64,000 bases of DNA from Bacillota bacterium (GTDB lineage Bacteria; Bacillota; Clostridia; Lachnospirales; Lachnospiraceae), in NCBI GenBank assembly GCA_023389295.1, contig JAEWEO010000198.1, positions 1 through 64,000 of the forward strand. Reading direction: 5' to 3'. Both the position numbers and the translations under genes were made by a program. Below the pieces are notes generated by a model. That model did no database searches and was not told the origin of the DNA. It saw nothing but the letters and a program-made list of their open reading frames with translations. Positions 8,021 to 16,264 of the stretch are shown piece after piece. Position 1 is the first letter of the stretch; each line of letters begins with the position of its first letter.

Positions 8021-8668
8021 ATGAAATTATCCGATATGCAGCTATTCCGTGGGTTAGAAGAAGATGACATCTCCTCACTTTTAAGCTGTTTGAATAGTGT
8101 AAAACGCAATTATAAAAAAGGAGAAGTAATTCTTTCAGAAGGGAGTATTATAGAGAATATCGGCATTGTGCTGTCAGGCATGGCAATGATATCTTGTAAC
8201 GATATTTGGGGGAATACCAGCATTTTAGGAAGTGTTGCTCCTGGCTCTGTATTTGCTGAGGTATATGCCTGTATTCCGGGACAGCCGATGCTGGTTACAG
8301 TGTCTGCCGTGGAAGATACCTCTGTGTTGTTTATGAATGTGGGACGTGTTCTGACTACCTGCACAAACGCCTGCCCTTTTCATACAAACCTTGCACGAAA
8401 TCTACTGACTGTCTGTGCTCATAAAAGTCTGCAACTTTCACAAAGGATTTTGCACACCAGTTCCAAATCCATACGAGGCCGATTGATGTCTTATTTTTCA
8501 GAATGCGCAAAACATGCCGGAAGCAATTCTTTTCTGATTCCATATAACCGCCAGCAATTAGCAGATTACTTGAATGTTGACCGCAGTACTATGTGCAACG
8601 AGCTTTCTAAAATGCAGAAAGATGGCATGATTGAATACAAAAAAAATCGTATTTTGCTCAAAGACTGA
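8021..8668 (+). CDS. Crp/Fnr-family transcription regulator, likely HcpR-like
   Basis: The 215-residue protein has an N-terminal cyclic-nucleotide-binding-type beta barrel (LFRGLEEDDISSLL... GSIIENIGIVLSGMA) and a C-terminal winged helix. Its recognition part reads NRQQLADYLNVDRSTMCNELSKM. There is no N-terminal cysteine cluster of the Fnr type, though a few cysteines lie in the core (CTNACPF). It is divergent from the hcp operon, and Crp/Fnr proteins that control hcp (HcpR) are known in anaerobes. A role as nitrosative-stress sensor is therefore inferred from position. AAAGGG lies eight bases before the start. Confidence 0.85.
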   Translation: MKLSDMQLFRGLEEDDISSLLSCLNSVKRNYKKGEVILSEGSIIENIGIVLSGMAMISCNDIWGNTSILGSVAPGSVFAEVYACIPGQPMLVTVSAVEDTSVLFMNVGRVLTTCTNACPFHTNLARNLLTVCAHKSLQLSQRILHTSSKSIRGRLMSYFSECAKHAGSNSFLIPYNRQQLADYLNVDRSTMCNELSKMQKDGMIEYKKNRILLKD

Positions 8669-8924
8669 GATTTAAGGAATGGTATGAATTTGAATAGGGA
8701 TTGATTTTTTAAGCAAAATCGCTTATGATCTGAAATAGAATATAGTGCTATTATCCACAGTTACAGAGCAAGTGTTATCAACACCGATAACAAAATGATA
8801 ACATTAGCCTGTATAGGCAGGATAATATGGATAAATCAAATAATCAAAAGAACTGTAAACACGACAGAGAATAATCTCTAAACAAAATTGATTAGTAATT
8901 GTCGAGCTAGAATAAAACATAAAG
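8669..8924. other. Non-coding stretch with a small hairpin
   Basis: No gene is visible. TGTTATC and GATAACA (8773-8792) form a 7-bp hairpin, followed by another TGATAAC and by GCCTgtatAGGC. An isolated TTATCCACA at 8751 resembles a DnaA box, but no cluster of boxes is present. Confidence 0.4.
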
Positions 8925-8966
8925 AAACCTCGGATTCCCATTTAAAAAGGGTTTCTGAGGTTTTTT
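8925..8966. terminator. Hairpin terminator, near copy of the one at 4850
   Basis: AAACCTCGGA at 8925-8934 pairs with TCTGAGGTTT at 8954-8963 with one G-U pair, with an inner CCC/GGG pairing and a T run to 8966. It ends the crp-type transcript. Loop and flanks also match the hairpin at 4850-4888 in the same orientation. Confidence 0.8.
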
Positions 8967-8996
8967 ATGTCTACTCGTATATTTTAACAATCTAAA

Positions 8997-9140
8997 TTAG
9001 AAAATATATGCTTTTAGAAGCCAAACAAAAAACATAGTTACAACAAATGCAATAAGTCCGCTTAATAAAGCTAGCAATAACTTTTGATAAGGACGTTTTC
9101 TAGATTTTAACTTAACTGTTTTGCCTTTAAGTAAGTACAT
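8997..9140 (-). CDS. Possible small single-span membrane protein
   Basis: Starting at ATG 9140, the frame encodes 47 residues: a basic N-terminus (KGKTVKLKSRKRPYQK) and then one hydrophobic segment (LLLALLSGLIAFVV...). That is the profile of a small membrane-anchored protein. The frame is open upstream to 9305, but that part has low-complexity, unlikely composition. No ribosome site is visible before 9140, which lowers confidence. I recognise no family. Confidence 0.35.
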   Translation of the reverse strand: MYLLKGKTVKLKSRKRPYQKLLLALLSGLIAFVVTMFFVWLLKAYIF

Positions 9141-9426
9141 AACTTTTATACCATAAAAAATCACATATGTATACCTAAACGAAAATGAAGAGGAGAGATG
9201 ACAAAATAACATCCAGACAACATCAAGATAACAATTGGAACTGTTGGTAGTTCTTCCATATTGCCTATGACGGACAAATAAATTTATAATTATACCAGTA
9301 TGCAATTTGGTACGATCGTAATTCGTGATTTAATTCCTTTGTATACATTGCTAATAGTTTTTATAAAGTTAGAGCAATATTGAGATAAAATGCAAAAAAA
9401 TACTATAAATTTTCTTTGGTTTATGC

Positions 9427-9591
9427 TATAATCAAATTTATGCCTAGAAATGACAACATTGTTTTTTGATTAACAAAGGCTGAAGAATGATTAACAAAGA
9501 ATGAAAAAGAATTCACAAACAATGAAAAAAAATTAACGAAGTAGTGTAAGTTGTTAAAAAAATAATGAAAAAGAAAGAAGGCAAACGATTT
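9427..9591 (+). promoter_or_regulatory. Promoter and leader of the rnf operon
   Basis: An extended -10, TGCTATAAT (TATAAT at 9427-9432), gives a start near 9439 and a leader of about 150 bases. The -35 region is weak. The leader is A-rich and repeats the theme AATGAAAAA / ATTAAC several times between 9468 and 9580. No terminator or known riboswitch was recognised in it. The bases 9141-9426 upstream hold nothing I recognise. Confidence 0.45.
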
Positions 9592-10911
9592 ATGGGTAGG
9601 TTAACATTTCAGGGAGGAATCCATACTTATGACGGCAAAGAATTGTCCATGGATAAGCCCACAACTGTCCTCTTACCAAAGGGTGAGCTAGTATTCCCCT
9701 TGTCGCAGCATATTGGTGCACCCTCTAAACCGATTGTAGCAAAAGGAGATGATGTCCTTGTAGGACAGACAATCGCCGAGGCTGGCGGTTTTGTATCTGC
9801 AAATATCATCAGTTCGGTATCCGGTACTGTAAAGGGTATTGAGAAGCGACTGACAGTGCAAGGAAACATGACGGAAGCCATTATTATAGAAAATGATAAT
9901 GAATACCGAAAAGTGGAAGGTTTTGGAAAGCAACAAGACTACACGAAAATGAGCAAAGAAGAGATACGTCGCCTCGTAAAAGATGCGGGTATTGTTGGTC
10001 TAGGAGGAGCGGGCTTCCCCACTCATATTAAATTGACTCCAAAAGATGATAGTAAAATTGACTATGTGATTGTAAATGGAGCTGAATGTGAGCCATATCT
10101 TACCTCAGACTATCGAATGATGTTAGAAGAACCGGAGAAAATTATCGGCGGACTTAAAATCATGCTTCAGTTATTTGAAAATGCAAAGGGGATTATAGCG
10201 ATTGAAGATAATAAGCCTGTAGCAATTTCAAAGTTAAAAGAATTAACAGCAAATGAAAATAGAATAACTGTAATGCCATTAAAAACAAAATATCCTCAGG
10301 GTGGTGAACGTCAGTTGGTATATGCAACGACGGGAAGAAAACTGAACTCAAAAAAGCTTCCCTCTGATGTTGGCTGCGTTGTAGATAATGTTGATACAGT
10401 AATCTCTATCTATATGGCGGTTGCCTATAATACGCCCCTCATTCGTAGAATTATTACGGTTTCCGGCGATGCGGTGAAAAATCCGCAGAACTTTAACGTT
10501 TTGATCGGGACCAATTATTCAGAGCTTTTGGAAGCTGCTGGCGGATTTGTGGAACAGCCGGAAAAACTTGTATCCGGTGGTCCTATGATGGGTAATGCAG
10601 TTTATACCTATAACGTTCCCGTTACTAAGGTGACTTCGGCACTTACCAGCTTTCTAAATGATGAGGCTGCGGTAGAGGAATCTCCTTGTATTCGTTGTGG
10701 TAAATGTATCACGGCTTGTCCTTTGCAGCTGATGCCATTTGAACTGGCTGCACTCAGTAACCGTTCGGATGAAGATGGCTTTGTTAAATGTGATGGAATG
10801 GAATGCTGTGGCTGTGGCTGCTGCTCCTATGTATGTCCGGCAAAACGAAGTTTGTCGCAGTCCATAATGCAGGCAAGAGCAAGTGTGTTAGCGAAGAAAA
10901 AGAAAGCATAA
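9592..10911 (+). CDS. rnfC: Rnf complex subunit RnfC
   Basis: RnfC is the peripheral, NADH-binding subunit of the Rnf ferredoxin:NAD+ oxidoreductase, which couples electron flow to Na+ or H+ export. The glycine-rich GLGGAGFPTHIK motif marks the NADH/FMN site. The C-terminus has two cluster motifs, CIRCGKCITACP and CDGMECCGCGCCSYVCP, the second unusually rich in cysteine. I start at ATG 9592 (MGRLTFQGG), which has AAGG ten bases before it. An in-frame ATG at 9565 adds nine lysine-rich residues and lacks a site. It is the first gene of a six-gene operon. Confidence 0.95.
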   Translation: MGRLTFQGGIHTYDGKELSMDKPTTVLLPKGELVFPLSQHIGAPSKPIVAKGDDVLVGQTIAEAGGFVSANIISSVSGTVKGIEKRLTVQGNMTEAIIIENDNEYRKVEGFGKQQDYTKMSKEEIRRLVKDAGIVGLGGAGFPTHIKLTPKDDSKIDYVIVNGAECEPYLTSDYRMMLEEPEKIIGGLKIMLQLFENAKGIIAIEDNKPVAISKLKELTANENRITVMPLKTKYPQGGERQLVYATTGRKLNSKKLPSDVGCVVDNVDTVISIYMAVAYNTPLIRRIITVSGDAVKNPQNFNVLIGTNYSELLEAAGGFVEQPEKLVSGGPMMGNAVYTYNVPVTKVTSALTSFLNDEAAVEESPCIRCGKCITACPLQLMPFELAALSNRSDEDGFVKCDGMECCGCGCCSYVCPAKRSLSQSIMQARASVLAKKKKA

Positions 10912-10943
10912 ATGTACATTAATTATAGAAAGAGGTGTAAGCT

Positions 10944-11936
10944 TTGAGTGACTTGTTACACGTATCGGCAGCTCCACATAGCAGGAGCCCGGTAACAACG
11001 AAAAGTATTATGCGGGATGTTGCGATCGCATTAGTTCCTGCTGGATTATTCGGAGTTTTTAATTTTGGTATTCATGCATTAATGGTTATTGTGGTTACTG
11101 TATTAGCATGTGTCCTAACAGAATTTATTTACTGTAAGTACATGAAAAAGACTCCAACGGTAGGTGACTATAGTGCTGTAGTAACCGGTATTTTACTTGC
11201 ATATAATGTTCCGGCCGGCTTTCCCCTATGGATGGCAGCGATTGGCGGTATCTTTGCAATCTTAGTAGTAAAAATGGTATTTGGTGGGATAGGACAGAAT
11301 ATTATGAATCCTGCTCTTGCAGCACGTGCATTTTTATTAATCAGTTTCCCTGCCAGGATGACTAATTTTGATGTTGCAAAAGTAACCTCTCCTGGTGTAA
11401 GTGACTACATACAGAATGGTTACATGGCAGTTGACGGTTTGTCCGGCGCAACTCCCTTAGCAGCAATAAAAGCAGGTGAATCATTTGATTTATTTAAAAT
11501 GTTTATTGGTCAAACCGGTGGTACCATTGGTGAGACAAGTGTGATTGCACTATTAATTGGTGTAGCTTATTTGGTATTTAAGAAGATTATTTCTTTAAGA
11601 ATACCTCTCACTTATATTGTTACGGTTGCAATATTTGTTCTAATTTTTGGTGGTCAGGGCTTTGACATGAACTATATGCTCGGACACGTACTAGGTGGTG
11701 GATTAATCTTAGGTGCTTTCTTCATGGCTACCGATTATACCACAAGTCCTATCACGGCAACCGGACAGATTGCATATGGTATTATCCTTGGATTATTAAC
11801 CGGTTTATTCCGTCAATTAGGTGGTAGCGCCGAAGGTGTTTCCTATGCAATTATCTTTGGTAATCTTTTGGTACCGCTAATTGATAAGATGACTCGCAGT
11901 AGAGCATTTGGAAAGGAGCGTGTCGTTCGTGAGTAA
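10944..11936 (+). CDS. rnfD: Rnf complex subunit RnfD (covalent FMN)
   Basis: RnfD is a membrane subunit of the Rnf ion pump and carries a covalently bound flavin. About nine hydrophobic segments are visible. The flavin-attachment motif SGAT ends at Thr170 (GLSGATPLAA). GQNIMNPALAARAF is a conserved NqrB/RnfD signature. The start codon is TTG, placed six bases after AGAGGTG. The gene overlaps the start of rnfG by eight bases, indicating coupled translation. Confidence 0.95.
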   Translation: MSDLLHVSAAPHSRSPVTTKSIMRDVAIALVPAGLFGVFNFGIHALMVIVVTVLACVLTEFIYCKYMKKTPTVGDYSAVVTGILLAYNVPAGFPLWMAAIGGIFAILVVKMVFGGIGQNIMNPALAARAFLLISFPARMTNFDVAKVTSPGVSDYIQNGYMAVDGLSGATPLAAIKAGESFDLFKMFIGQTGGTIGETSVIALLIGVAYLVFKKIISLRIPLTYIVTVAIFVLIFGGQGFDMNYMLGHVLGGGLILGAFFMATDYTTSPITATGQIAYGIILGLLTGLFRQLGGSAEGVSYAIIFGNLLVPLIDKMTRSRAFGKERVVRE

Positions 11937-12570
11937 ACAGAAATCCACATTAATTAGGGATGCTTTGGCTCTATTTTTAATCACCCTCATCTCCGGATTG
12001 GCACTTAGTTACATCTATGAAGTAACCAAAGCTCCGATTGTACAACAACAGGAAAGTAAGAAACAGAAAGCAAACCAGGCTGTATTTATGGATGCAACTA
12101 CCTTTGAAGCGGATGAGGAACTGTTAGAGCTGGCAAATAGTACTGATTTGTCTACCTTAAATTCTGAGTATGCGGGTATTACAATTGATGAAGTTAATAA
12201 AGCACTTAATAGTAATGGTGAGCTACTTGGATATAACCTAACGGTTACAACAAAACAAAGCTATGATGACTCCATGACCTTTGTATTTAGTTACTCCATG
12301 GAGGGTAAAATAAACGGTATTTCTTATACCTCTATTAGCGAGACGGCTGGTCTTGGTATGAAGGCAAAGGATGCGAAATTTACAGATCAATATTTGAACA
12401 AAGAAGTAAAAGAATTTGTGGTTACAAAGACTGGAGCTACTTCGGACGAACAAATTGATGCACTTAGTGGTGCAACCGTTACATCAAAAGCAGTAACGAA
12501 TGCAGTTAATGCGGGAATTAGCTTTTTGACAGAGAATGTAACAGAATTAGGAGGTGGAGCTAATGAATAA
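11929..12570 (+). CDS. rnfG: Rnf complex subunit RnfG (covalent FMN)
   Basis: RnfG is anchored by one N-terminal helix (ALFLITLISGLALSYIYEV) and faces the outside with a covalently bound FMN. The attachment motif DALSGAT ends at about Thr183. I use GTG 11929, ten bases after AAAGGAG. The longer frame from TTG 11908 would overlap the site itself. With this start the protein has 213 residues, normal for the family. It overlaps rnfD at its start and rnfE at its end. Confidence 0.94.
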   Translation: MSKQKSTLIRDALALFLITLISGLALSYIYEVTKAPIVQQQESKKQKANQAVFMDATTFEADEELLELANSTDLSTLNSEYAGITIDEVNKALNSNGELLGYNLTVTTKQSYDDSMTFVFSYSMEGKINGISYTSISETAGLGMKAKDAKFTDQYLNKEVKEFVVTKTGATSDEQIDALSGATVTSKAVTNAVNAGISFLTENVTELGGGANE

Positions 12571-13312
12571 ATACGTTGAGCGTTTATATAACGGTATTAT
12601 CAAAGAAAATCCTACATTCATTATTATGCTAGGTATGTGTCCGACTTTGGCGGTTACTACCTCAGGAAACAACGGATTATACATGGGATTAACCACAACG
12701 GTAGTTCTTGCAGCTTCTAATCTTCTTATTTCTGCTTTAAGAAAAGCAATTCCTGATAAAGTTCGTATTCCTGCTTACATTGTTATCGTTGCATCTTTGG
12801 TAACCATTGTACAGTTATTATTAGAAGCTTATCTACCAGCTGTTAATGAACTGCTTGGTATCTATATACCGCTTATCGTAGTTAACTGTATTATTCTTGG
12901 TAGAGCGGAGGCTTATGCAGCTAAAAATTCCGTTGGTTTATCATTATTTGACGGCATTGGTATGGGGCTTGGTTTTACGGTAGCACTAACGATTATGGGA
13001 TCATTTCGTGAGTTACTGGGAGCAGGAACTATCTTTGGCTTCCAGATTACACCGTCTACGGTTGAACCTATTACCATCTTCATTCTTGCACCGGGTGCTC
13101 TCTTTACTCTGGCGATCTTAACAGCAATACAAAACAAATTAAAATTACCGTCAGCTACCAATGGTACGGCTAAAAACAACATCGGCTGTGGTGGAGATTG
13201 TTCTCATTGTGGTGGCAGCGTTTGTACAACGAACCGTGAAACGATAGCTAGTAATGAAGTTGCTAAGGCAAATGAGGGTGCTTCAAAAACAACAAAGCAA
13301 AGCAATAATTAA
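12563..13312 (+). CDS. rnfE: Rnf complex subunit RnfE with cysteine-rich tail
   Basis: RnfE is one of the paired six-helix subunits that line the ion path and hold an intramembrane iron-sulfur site with RnfA. Cysteines in GMCPTLAV and VNCIILGRAEAYA fit that role. The start is ATG 12563, eight bases after AGGAGGTG and overlapping the rnfG stop. The C-terminus is unusual: after the last helix come about 48 polar residues containing CGGDCSHCGGSVC, four cysteines that could bind a metal. The total length is 249 residues. Confidence 0.93.
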   Translation: MNKYVERLYNGIIKENPTFIIMLGMCPTLAVTTSGNNGLYMGLTTTVVLAASNLLISALRKAIPDKVRIPAYIVIVASLVTIVQLLLEAYLPAVNELLGIYIPLIVVNCIILGRAEAYAAKNSVGLSLFDGIGMGLGFTVALTIMGSFRELLGAGTIFGFQITPSTVEPITIFILAPGALFTLAILTAIQNKLKLPSATNGTAKNNIGCGGDCSHCGGSVCTTNRETIASNEVAKANEGASKTTKQSNN

Positions 13313-13327
13313 GGAGGATTGATTTAG

Positions 13328-13906
13328 ATGAAAGAACTTATTTTAATAATCATCGGCTCTGCCTTGGTTAATAACGTTGTCCTAAGTCAATTCCTTGGCT
13401 TATGTCCGTTCCTTGGCGTATCAAAGAAAACAAATACAGCGACTGGTATGGGTGCTGCGGTAATTTTCGTAATCACAGTAGCCTCAGCCTTATGTAGTAT
13501 TATTTATGAACAGGTTTTAGTACGTTTTAACATGGAATATCTTCAGACAATCGTATTCATTTTAGTAATCGCTTGTCTGGTTCAATTTGTTGAGTTGGTA
13601 TTAAAGAAATACAGTCGTGCTCTTTATAGTGCACTTGGTGTATATCTGCCTTTAATTACAACGAACTGTGCAGTACTTGGTGTCGCATTAATTAACGTAA
13701 CTGAGGATTATGGCCTTTTAGCTAGTATCATCAATGGATTTGGTACTGCAGCAGGATTTACCATTGCCATTGTAATTATGGCTGGTATCCGCGAGAGAAT
13801 TGAATACAATGATGTTCCGAAGGCTTTTCAAGGTTCTCCCATCGTTCTGATAACTGCAGGTCTAATGGCAATGGCATTCTATGGATTTGCCGGCTTAAAC
13901 TTTTAA
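13328..13906 (+). CDS. rnfA: Rnf complex subunit RnfA
   Basis: RnfA is the partner of RnfE in the membrane core. The protein of 192 residues has six hydrophobic segments. The conserved cysteine motifs GLCPFLGV and TNCAVLGVAL correspond to the cluster between RnfA and RnfE. The start is ATG 13328, after AAGGAGG. Spacing to rnfE and rnfB is 15 and 12 bases, so it is in the same operon. Confidence 0.95.
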   Translation: MKELILIIIGSALVNNVVLSQFLGLCPFLGVSKKTNTATGMGAAVIFVITVASALCSIIYEQVLVRFNMEYLQTIVFILVIACLVQFVELVLKKYSRALYSALGVYLPLITTNCAVLGVALINVTEDYGLLASIINGFGTAAGFTIAIVIMAGIRERIEYNDVPKAFQGSPIVLITAGLMAMAFYGFAGLNF

Positions 13907-13918
13907 GGAGGGTAAGAT

Positions 13919-14827
13919 ATGTTATTTCAAGAGATAATCACATCATACAATTTCCTTGGGAATTTCCTCGGCAGTTTCGGTGCTGTTAGTCTTCAGGGAG
14001 TTATGGTTGCTACTGCGATTGTGGCTGGAGTTGGATTATTCATCGGTTTATTTTTAGGTTTTGCAGCTAAGACCTTTGAAGTAAAAGCGGATGAGCGTGA
14101 AATTATGGTAAGAGAGCTTCTACCCGGTGCAAACTGTGGTGGTTGTGGATATCCAGGCTGTGATGGTTTGGCAAGTGCAATTGCAAAAGGAGAGGCACCG
14201 GCTAATGCTTGTCCTGTTGCCAATAAAGAAGCTCACAGCAAGATTGCAGAGGTAATGGGTACAGTAGTTGAAGAAGCGGAGAAGGTAGTTGCTTTTGTAA
14301 AATGTGTTGGTACCTGCGATAAAACCCAGGTAAAATACGAATATTATGGGGTGCAAGATTGTAAGAAGGCAGCTATGGTTCCGGGTAAGGGCAATAAGAA
14401 GTGTAGCTATGGCTGTATGGGCTTTGGTTCCTGCGTTAAGGTATGTGCTTTCGATGCAATTCATGTAGTAAATGGAGTGGCAGTTGTAGACAAAGAAAAA
14501 TGTACCGGTTGCAGCAGCTGTACCGCACAATGCCCGAACAATCTGATTGAAATGGTTCCGGCTTCTGCTAGACATCTTGTTGGATGTAGTTCCCTTGATA
14601 AAGGTAAGGATGTAAAAGCAGCATGTGCCGCAGGCTGTATCGGCTGTAAGCTTTGTACCAAGGCTTGTGAGTTTGATGCGATCGCGGTAAATGATAATCT
14701 GGCATACATTGACTACAGTAAATGTACGAATTGCGGTAAATGTGCTACGGTTTGTCCTGTTAAGGTAATAAAGGTGCATCCTGAGAATAATCAGGAAGTA
14801 GCTATAACAGACAAAAAAGCAATATAA
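13919..14827 (+). CDS. rnfB: Rnf complex subunit RnfB (polyferredoxin)
   Basis: RnfB is the ferredoxin-facing entry point for electrons. A single N-terminal membrane helix (about residues 27-50) is followed by the RnfB-type cluster motif with Cys 73, 76, 81 and 98. Further ferredoxin motifs follow: CSYGCMGFGSC, CTGCSSCTAQCP, CIGCKLCTKAC and CTNCGKCATVCP, enough for several 4Fe-4S clusters. The 302-residue length is typical of clostridial RnfB. It is the last rnf gene and is followed by a strong terminator. Confidence 0.95.
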   Translation: MLFQEIITSYNFLGNFLGSFGAVSLQGVMVATAIVAGVGLFIGLFLGFAAKTFEVKADEREIMVRELLPGANCGGCGYPGCDGLASAIAKGEAPANACPVANKEAHSKIAEVMGTVVEEAEKVVAFVKCVGTCDKTQVKYEYYGVQDCKKAAMVPGKGNKKCSYGCMGFGSCVKVCAFDAIHVVNGVAVVDKEKCTGCSSCTAQCPNNLIEMVPASARHLVGCSSLDKGKDVKAACAAGCIGCKLCTKACEFDAIAVNDNLAYIDYSKCTNCGKCATVCPVKVIKVHPENNQEVAITDKKAI

Positions 14828-14843
14828 GGTGTAAATAAAGTGA

Positions 14844-14897
14844 AGGTGCATACAACAGGACATTTGATATATTCCAATCTGTATGCACCTGTTTTTT
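14844..14897 (+). terminator. Terminator of the rnf operon
   Basis: AGGTGCATACA (14844-14854) pairs perfectly with TGTATGCACCT (14880-14890), followed by GTTTTTT. It lies 16 bases after the rnfB stop. Confidence 0.9.
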
Positions 14898-15079
14898 AAA
14901 GTACATGATGATATAGAAGAAAATTTACTAATTGATGATGATTCCTAGTATGAAAGGTCTTATGAAAGGATTTTCAAAATAGGACGGGATTATAGGTATA
15001 TATTATGCTTGCATATATTTGGGATTTATTTTAAAATTATACCAAGTATACAGGCTAGATAAGGGTACAGGTGATTTAG

Positions 15080-16096
15080 ATGGCTACGATTCAAGAACTG
15101 TCTAAGCGATGCGGAGTGTCGGTTTCGACTGTAAGTAAAGCCTTAAATGGCTATTCTGATATTAGCGATAAAACAAGAGATTTTGTAATAAAAACAGCAA
15201 ATGAGATGGGATATTTCCCTAATTCCAATGCAAGATCGGTAAAACTAAAGAAAACTTACAACATAGGTGTATTATTCCATACAGCTACAAAAATAGGATT
15301 AAAGAATGAATATTTTGCACATATATTATCAGCCTTTAGAGAAGAAACTTCACAAAGTGGATATGATATCACTTTTATAGAGAACCATATAGGAAAAAGA
15401 AAAATGAGCTATCTGGAGCATTGTCAATATCGACATTTTGACGGAGTCTGCATTGTCTGTGCAGATTATGAAAATGAAGATGTCATAAAGTTAGTGAACA
15501 GCGACTTCCCGGTTGTTACCATTGATTATGCGTTCCAAAAATCATATTCGATTGTATCGGATAATTATAATGGGATGAAACAGTTAACTAACTTTATTAT
15601 ACGGCAGGGACATACCAACATTGCTTTTATCCATGGATTTAAGAATTCGCTTGTTACGAAGAATCGTCTGGAGGGCTTTATGGATGCTATGAGGGAGAGC
15701 GGATATAAAGCAAGAGAGGAATGGATTGTCGAGAGTCAATATCGTAATTCCGGAATGACGGAGGAGGTAGCTTATAAGCTATTGCAACAGAACAATCGTC
15801 CTACCTGCATCATTGGACCCGATGATTTATCCACTATGGGAATATTTAGTGCTATTCGTAAACATGGTCTTCAACCAATCAAAGATATTTCGGTAGCAGG
15901 TTATGATGGTTCTGATACGAATCTATTGGTAGGAGTGAAGCTAACTTCTGTAAAGCAAGAGAGAGACAACATTGGTAAGGAAGCTGCGCTTAGATTGATT
16001 CAACTAATAGAGAATACACAGGAAGTACCGCTAGATACGGTTTTTATGCGGCAATCCTTAGTAGTAGGTAATTCCGTTAAGAAATTAATACCATAA
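15080..16096 (+). CDS. LacI-family transcription regulator
   Basis: The N-terminal helix-turn-helix reads IQELSKRCGVSVSTVSKALNGYSDIS, followed by the hinge (MGYFPNSNARSVKLKKT) and a periplasmic-binding-protein-like sensor of about 275 residues. The full length of 338 is normal. It probably senses a sugar and represses carbohydrate genes, but no sugar gene lies next to it, so the target cannot be named. AGGTG precedes the ATG, and a terminator follows at 16164. Confidence 0.92.
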   Translation: MATIQELSKRCGVSVSTVSKALNGYSDISDKTRDFVIKTANEMGYFPNSNARSVKLKKTYNIGVLFHTATKIGLKNEYFAHILSAFREETSQSGYDITFIENHIGKRKMSYLEHCQYRHFDGVCIVCADYENEDVIKLVNSDFPVVTIDYAFQKSYSIVSDNYNGMKQLTNFIIRQGHTNIAFIHGFKNSLVTKNRLEGFMDAMRESGYKAREEWIVESQYRNSGMTEEVAYKLLQQNNRPTCIIGPDDLSTMGIFSAIRKHGLQPIKDISVAGYDGSDTNLLVGVKLTSVKQERDNIGKEAALRLIQLIENTQEVPLDTVFMRQSLVVGNSVKKLIP

Positions 16097-16163
16097 GTAA
16101 AAATGAGTAACCTTTTGAGTATTTGGTACGGAAGAGATTCCTAGCTTTTCAAGGTGAATTTCG

Positions 16164-16208
16164 AATCTGATTACAGAGAGGAAAGTGAGTTCTGTAATCA
16201 GATTTTTT
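16164..16208 (+). terminator. Terminator of the lacI-type gene
   Basis: AATCTGATTACAGA (16164-16177) pairs perfectly with TCTGTAATCAGATT (16191-16204), followed by a T run. Confidence 0.9.
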
Positions 16209-16264
16209 ATATAATTCATAAATGTTTTTGAAACAGTATTTTTGAAGAGAAAGGGGGATATTTT

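Noticed and set aside
8751..8800. TTATCCACA and TTATCAACA-like sequences suggesting DnaA boxes or an origin
   Set aside because: Only one good box, no cluster, no AT-rich unwinding pattern and no dnaA/dnaN genes nearby.
14120..14863. Long open frame on the strand opposite rnfB
   Set aside because: Shadow of the cysteine- and glycine-rich rnfB codons; no ribosome site and no plausible protein.
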